In this document: one piece after another, positions 32,925 to 35,266 of the stretch
Layout: every line of letters begins with the position of its first letter
Position numbering within the stretch: position 1 is the stretch's first letter
Source: Candidatus Diapherotrites archaeon CG08_land_8_20_14_0_20_34_12
GTDB lineage: Archaea > Iainarchaeota > Iainarchaeia > Iainarchaeales > 0-14-0-20-34-12
DNA: 35,266 nucleotides
Direction of reading: 5' to 3'
NCBI GenBank assembly: GCA_002779065.1
Contig: PEXL01000033.1
Coordinates: forward strand, 1 to 35,266
The notes under the pieces: generated by a model
The model's input: only the letters and a program-made list of their open reading frames with translations
Database searches by the model: none
What the model was told of the DNA's origin: nothing
Program-made: the position numbers and the translations under genes

Positions 32925-33805
32925 CAGCTATGGAAAGGGAAATTGCAAAATTTGGATATAATAAAGGTAAACTGTTTGCGCTAATGGAACTTGGAAGGCC
33001 ATGGAATGCTGGAATTTTGGGGTTGTTTGCAATTGTTGGCTTTTTGCTCACCAAAAATGCAATCGGGATAAATGTAATATACGCCTTTTTTAGTTTTGTG
33101 TTCCTTTACCTGGCAGGCACAACAGTAAATGATATTTTTGGTTTAGAAACAGATAAAATAAATATCTCAGTAAGGCCACTGCCTTCAGGGCGGGTTACAT
33201 TAAAGGAAGCCTGGATGTTTAGCCTATTCTTCTATGCCTTAGGGCTGTTAGTAGCTTATTTTATTGGATTTTATTTTATGTTTTGGGCGCTTGCATTCTG
33301 CATATTGAGCTTTCTGTATTCGATGAAACCTATTTCACTGGATTCCCGCTGGTATTCAAAAAGCTTAGTTTTGGCAATTGTTACAGTATTCATTCCACTT
33401 AATGGGGGGGCTTCTATAATAAGCGGAAAAATAGTGCAAGATATGGCAATAAATTACATAGGATTGGGCCTGTCAGCATTCTTTCTTTTTGTGGCAACAA
33501 CAAATGATTTGAAGGATATGAAAGGGGATGCAAAGACGGGCAAGAAAACTCTTGCCCTGTTGCTTGGCGAGAAAAGGACACTGCAGATAAGTGCATTAGG
33601 GGTAAGCATTTTTTTCCTGATTACAAACTATCTGCTGCTTAATTACATAAAATATGCGTTAATATTCATTGCCTTCTGCATTGCCATCTGGGCTATTCTA
33701 ATAAGAAGATATTTTATTACAGAGAACAACGAGATGAAGTTTACAAAAGCAAGGTTTACTGTGCTGGCATATATTTTAGGGCTTATAATGGCCCTGTTAA
33801 TTTAA
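32921..33805 (+). CDS. UbiA-family prenyltransferase
   Basis: 294 residues, about eight or nine membrane helices. First substrate motif reads NDIFGLETDKIN, where the family has NDxxDxxxD: the second Asp is Gly here. It is followed by RPLPSGRVTLKEA (normal). The second Asp motif is NDLKDMKGDAKTGKKTL, intact. UbiA enzymes attach prenyl chains to a lipid, quinone or tetrapyrrole headgroup; archaeal DGGGP synthase is one member, chlorophyll synthase another. GTG 32921 overlaps the previous stop by 4 bases, implying translational coupling; ATG 32930 is an alternative. Family certain, substrate not. Confidence 0.88.
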   Translation: MTAMEREIAKFGYNKGKLFALMELGRPWNAGILGLFAIVGFLLTKNAIGINVIYAFFSFVFLYLAGTTVNDIFGLETDKINISVRPLPSGRVTLKEAWMFSLFFYALGLLVAYFIGFYFMFWALAFCILSFLYSMKPISLDSRWYSKSLVLAIVTVFIPLNGGASIISGKIVQDMAINYIGLGLSAFFLFVATTNDLKDMKGDAKTGKKTLALLLGEKRTLQISALGVSIFFLITNYLLLNYIKYALIFIAFCIAIWAILIRRYFITENNEMKFTKARFTVLAYILGLIMALLI

Positions 33806-33866
33806 AACTGGGTTAAGGCATTAAACATACTTTTTAAAATAAAGAAAGGATATATTATTTATATAT

Positions 33867-34910
33867 ATGGAACTAATATCACCTTCCTTGATTAAGGTAG
33901 GTTATGATGTAATTATAGTAGGGGCTGGCCCGGCAGGCTGCACACTTGCTGAAAATCTTGCTCCAAAACATAGGGTGCTTATTGTCGACTACAGGGCACT
34001 GCCAAGGGAAAAACCATGCGGCGGCATGCTTGTTAAGGAAGCAAAAGAATTTGTGGACAAAAAAAAAGTGCCTGCATATATATTTGCAGAGCCAAAATAC
34101 CTTGACATAAAATACATAGACTGGGACAATGGCAGCGAAACATTAATTAAAAAAGGATTTTACAATATACACAGGGAAAAATTTGATGCTTGGCTTTTCC
34201 AGTCAATAAAAACAAATAATGTAAATATAAGCGCAAACACCAAGCTAATTGATTATTACCCAACAAAAAAGAATGATTATGTTGTTGCCATCCTGTCAAG
34301 CGACGGGGAAATAAGAAGTGCTGTATGCAAATACCTTGTTGGTTGTGATGGTGCACTTTCCACTGTAAGAAACAAGTTGACAAACATCAAAGTGCCTTAT
34401 TACCTAGCTATGCAGGAACTTATAGACAAGCGATTATGCGATGACGCCTGTTTCATCTTTGACAATTCAATAACTGATTTTTATTGTTGGGTGATACCAA
34501 AAGATGGCAAGACACTAATAGGGGCAGCTGTTCCCCCAGAGTCAGCAAGGGAACGGTTTGGGCAATTCAAAAATAAACTTTCAAAAAAAATGGGGTGTGG
34601 AAATTTAAATGGCATAGTAAGTTCAGCTCTTCTCTCAAGGCCAAATTCCCTAAGGCAAACATTCCTTGGGGACCAAAATGTGATGCTTGCTGGCGAAGCA
34701 GCTGGCTTAATAAGCCCAAGCAGCGGTGAAGGCATAAGCTTTGCGCAATGCAGCGGCCTATACTGCGCAGAAGCAATAAATAACAGGTATGGAAATGCCC
34801 TTCCATATTATAAGGAAAAATGCAAGCCATTGCTCGAAAGAATCAGGAAAAAACTCAGGAAATCGGATGCCCTAAAGAGTATTGGAAGGCGGCCTTATCT
34901 GTTAAAATAA
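33867..34910 (+). CDS. Geranylgeranyl reductase-family flavoprotein
   Basis: 347 residues with an N-terminal FAD dinucleotide motif (YDVIIVGAGPAGCTLAENL, about 13-31), the PREKPCGGML signature of geranylgeranyl reductases (about 47-56), YLVGCDGALSTVRNKL and the second FAD motif MLAGEAAGLISPSSGEGISFA. DFYCWVIPKDGKTLIGAAV is the conserved Y-W-x-x-P-K substrate region. It saturates the double bonds of isoprenoid chains (archaeal lipids, or phytyl groups in BchP). 61 bases after UbiA, with a TATA-like ATATTATTTATATAT that may give it its own promoter. At 347 residues it is shorter than most archaeal lipid GGRs, closer to BchP in size. Confidence 0.88.
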   Translation: MELISPSLIKVGYDVIIVGAGPAGCTLAENLAPKHRVLIVDYRALPREKPCGGMLVKEAKEFVDKKKVPAYIFAEPKYLDIKYIDWDNGSETLIKKGFYNIHREKFDAWLFQSIKTNNVNISANTKLIDYYPTKKNDYVVAILSSDGEIRSAVCKYLVGCDGALSTVRNKLTNIKVPYYLAMQELIDKRLCDDACFIFDNSITDFYCWVIPKDGKTLIGAAVPPESARERFGQFKNKLSKKMGCGNLNGIVSSALLSRPNSLRQTFLGDQNVMLAGEAAGLISPSSGEGISFAQCSGLYCAEAINNRYGNALPYYKEKCKPLLERIRKKLRKSDALKSIGRRPYLLK

Positions 34911-34992
34911 CTTGCATTCTGACGAATTAGAACTTAATTTATGATCTTTCGCAAATCTGTGGAACTTCATTAAACTGCTAAAAAAGCAACAG

Positions 34993-35202
34993 TTATTTTA
35001 AATGCCTCTGCCACTCAATCTTGTCCCATACTCTTTCATGGATATAATAAATTACTATAGCCACTACAGTAAAGGCTATTGTGATAAAGGAGGTTTCAAA
35101 AAGGTTGCCTGTATAAAACCATGATATAACTGCCAAAGCCGAAGAAGCAAGTGCGCGGTAAGTAATTGACTTAAGTAGAGAACGCTTGAGTGAATCTTCC
35201 AT
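34993..35202 (-). CDS. DUF2061 two-helix membrane protein
   Basis: 69 residues: RSLLKSITYRALASSALAVIS, a second helix (ITIAFTVVAIVIYYI) and the ending YYIHERVWDKIEWQ, which is the DUF2061 signature (family: YYxHERxW). Function unknown. Read on the minus strand, convergent with the geranylgeranyl reductase gene (82-base gap). Upstream of it (35220-35260) is an AT-rich, TATA-containing stretch, likely its promoter. Confidence 0.8.
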   Translation of the reverse strand: MEDSLKRSLLKSITYRALASSALAVISWFYTGNLFETSFITIAFTVVAIVIYYIHERVWDKIEWQRHLK

Positions 35203-35266
35203 AATTTCCCACGGTATCTAAAAAAATATATATGTAATAAAAGCATTGGAAATATATTAATATATC

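Noticed and set aside
31487-34910. Genuine bacteriochlorophyll synthesis
   Set aside because: No Mg-chelatase, protochlorophyllide reductase or other tetrapyrrole genes are seen; the similarity is at family level only.

Overview
This window is archaeal and AT-rich. Archaeal markers are an alanyl-tRNA synthetase with the archaeal N-terminal zinc ribbon, a tRNA-Leu gene with a bulge-helix-bulge intron, an archaeal-looking RNase P RNA behind a TATA box, a UbiA/geranylgeranyl-reductase pair, a single-domain KaiC-like ATPase and GTP-type PEP carboxykinase. Compact gene packing, many short secreted Cys-rich proteins and several unassignable small proteins suggest a DPANN-type genome (Woesearchaeota/Pacearchaeota/Diapherotrites-like). 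That placement is inferred, not shown.

Layout. 1-2784 (minus strand): a purine operon purE-purC followed by a hybrid ORF joining the N-terminal third of PurB to the C-terminal part of a UPF0200 P-loop kinase. 2883-8764: mixed housekeeping genes (FolC-type ligase, DUF1624 and ECF-S-like membrane proteins, flavoprotein, TatD nuclease, a TM/coiled-coil protein, RNase HIII-type nuclease, PPC/DUF296 protein). 8852-11986: an envelope operon of a CARDB-like surface protein, a MacB/FtsX permease and its ATPase. 12045-15900 is the accessory and RNA zone. It holds a LAGLIDADG endonuclease whose last codons lie inside an intron-bearing tRNA-Leu(CAG), a hairpin-rich stretch, two lipoproteins, a nitroreductase and RNase P RNA. 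Three related copies of a purine/pyrimidine hairpin element with a TATAGGT core occur here, one inside RNase P RNA and one expanded by four bulged hairpins.

15924-21393: pckG, alaS, a three-hairpin intergenic region and a HExxH protein. 21462-31319 is rich in thiol biology: a 591-residue protein with 13 four-Cys repeats, a membrane protein with three thioredoxin-like modules, a DsbA-like membrane protein with an adjacent glutaredoxin, and a cysteine desulfurase. An M20 peptidase, two basic proteins of unknown function and a second FtsX permease without its own ATPase are interspersed. 31487-34910 is a tight cluster of KaiC-like ATPase, V4R-domain protein, UbiA prenyltransferase and geranylgeranyl reductase, followed by a DUF2061 protein.

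How the genes may work together: the Cys-rich surface proteins are plausible clients of the extracytoplasmic thioredoxin/DsbA-like proteins. The two permeases may share one ATPase. The V4R-UbiA-GGR trio probably modifies or senses an isoprenoid under control of the KaiC-like ATPase. The best candidates for something undescribed are the TATAGGT hairpin family, the KaiC-V4R-UbiA-GGR cluster and the PurB/kinase hybrid.
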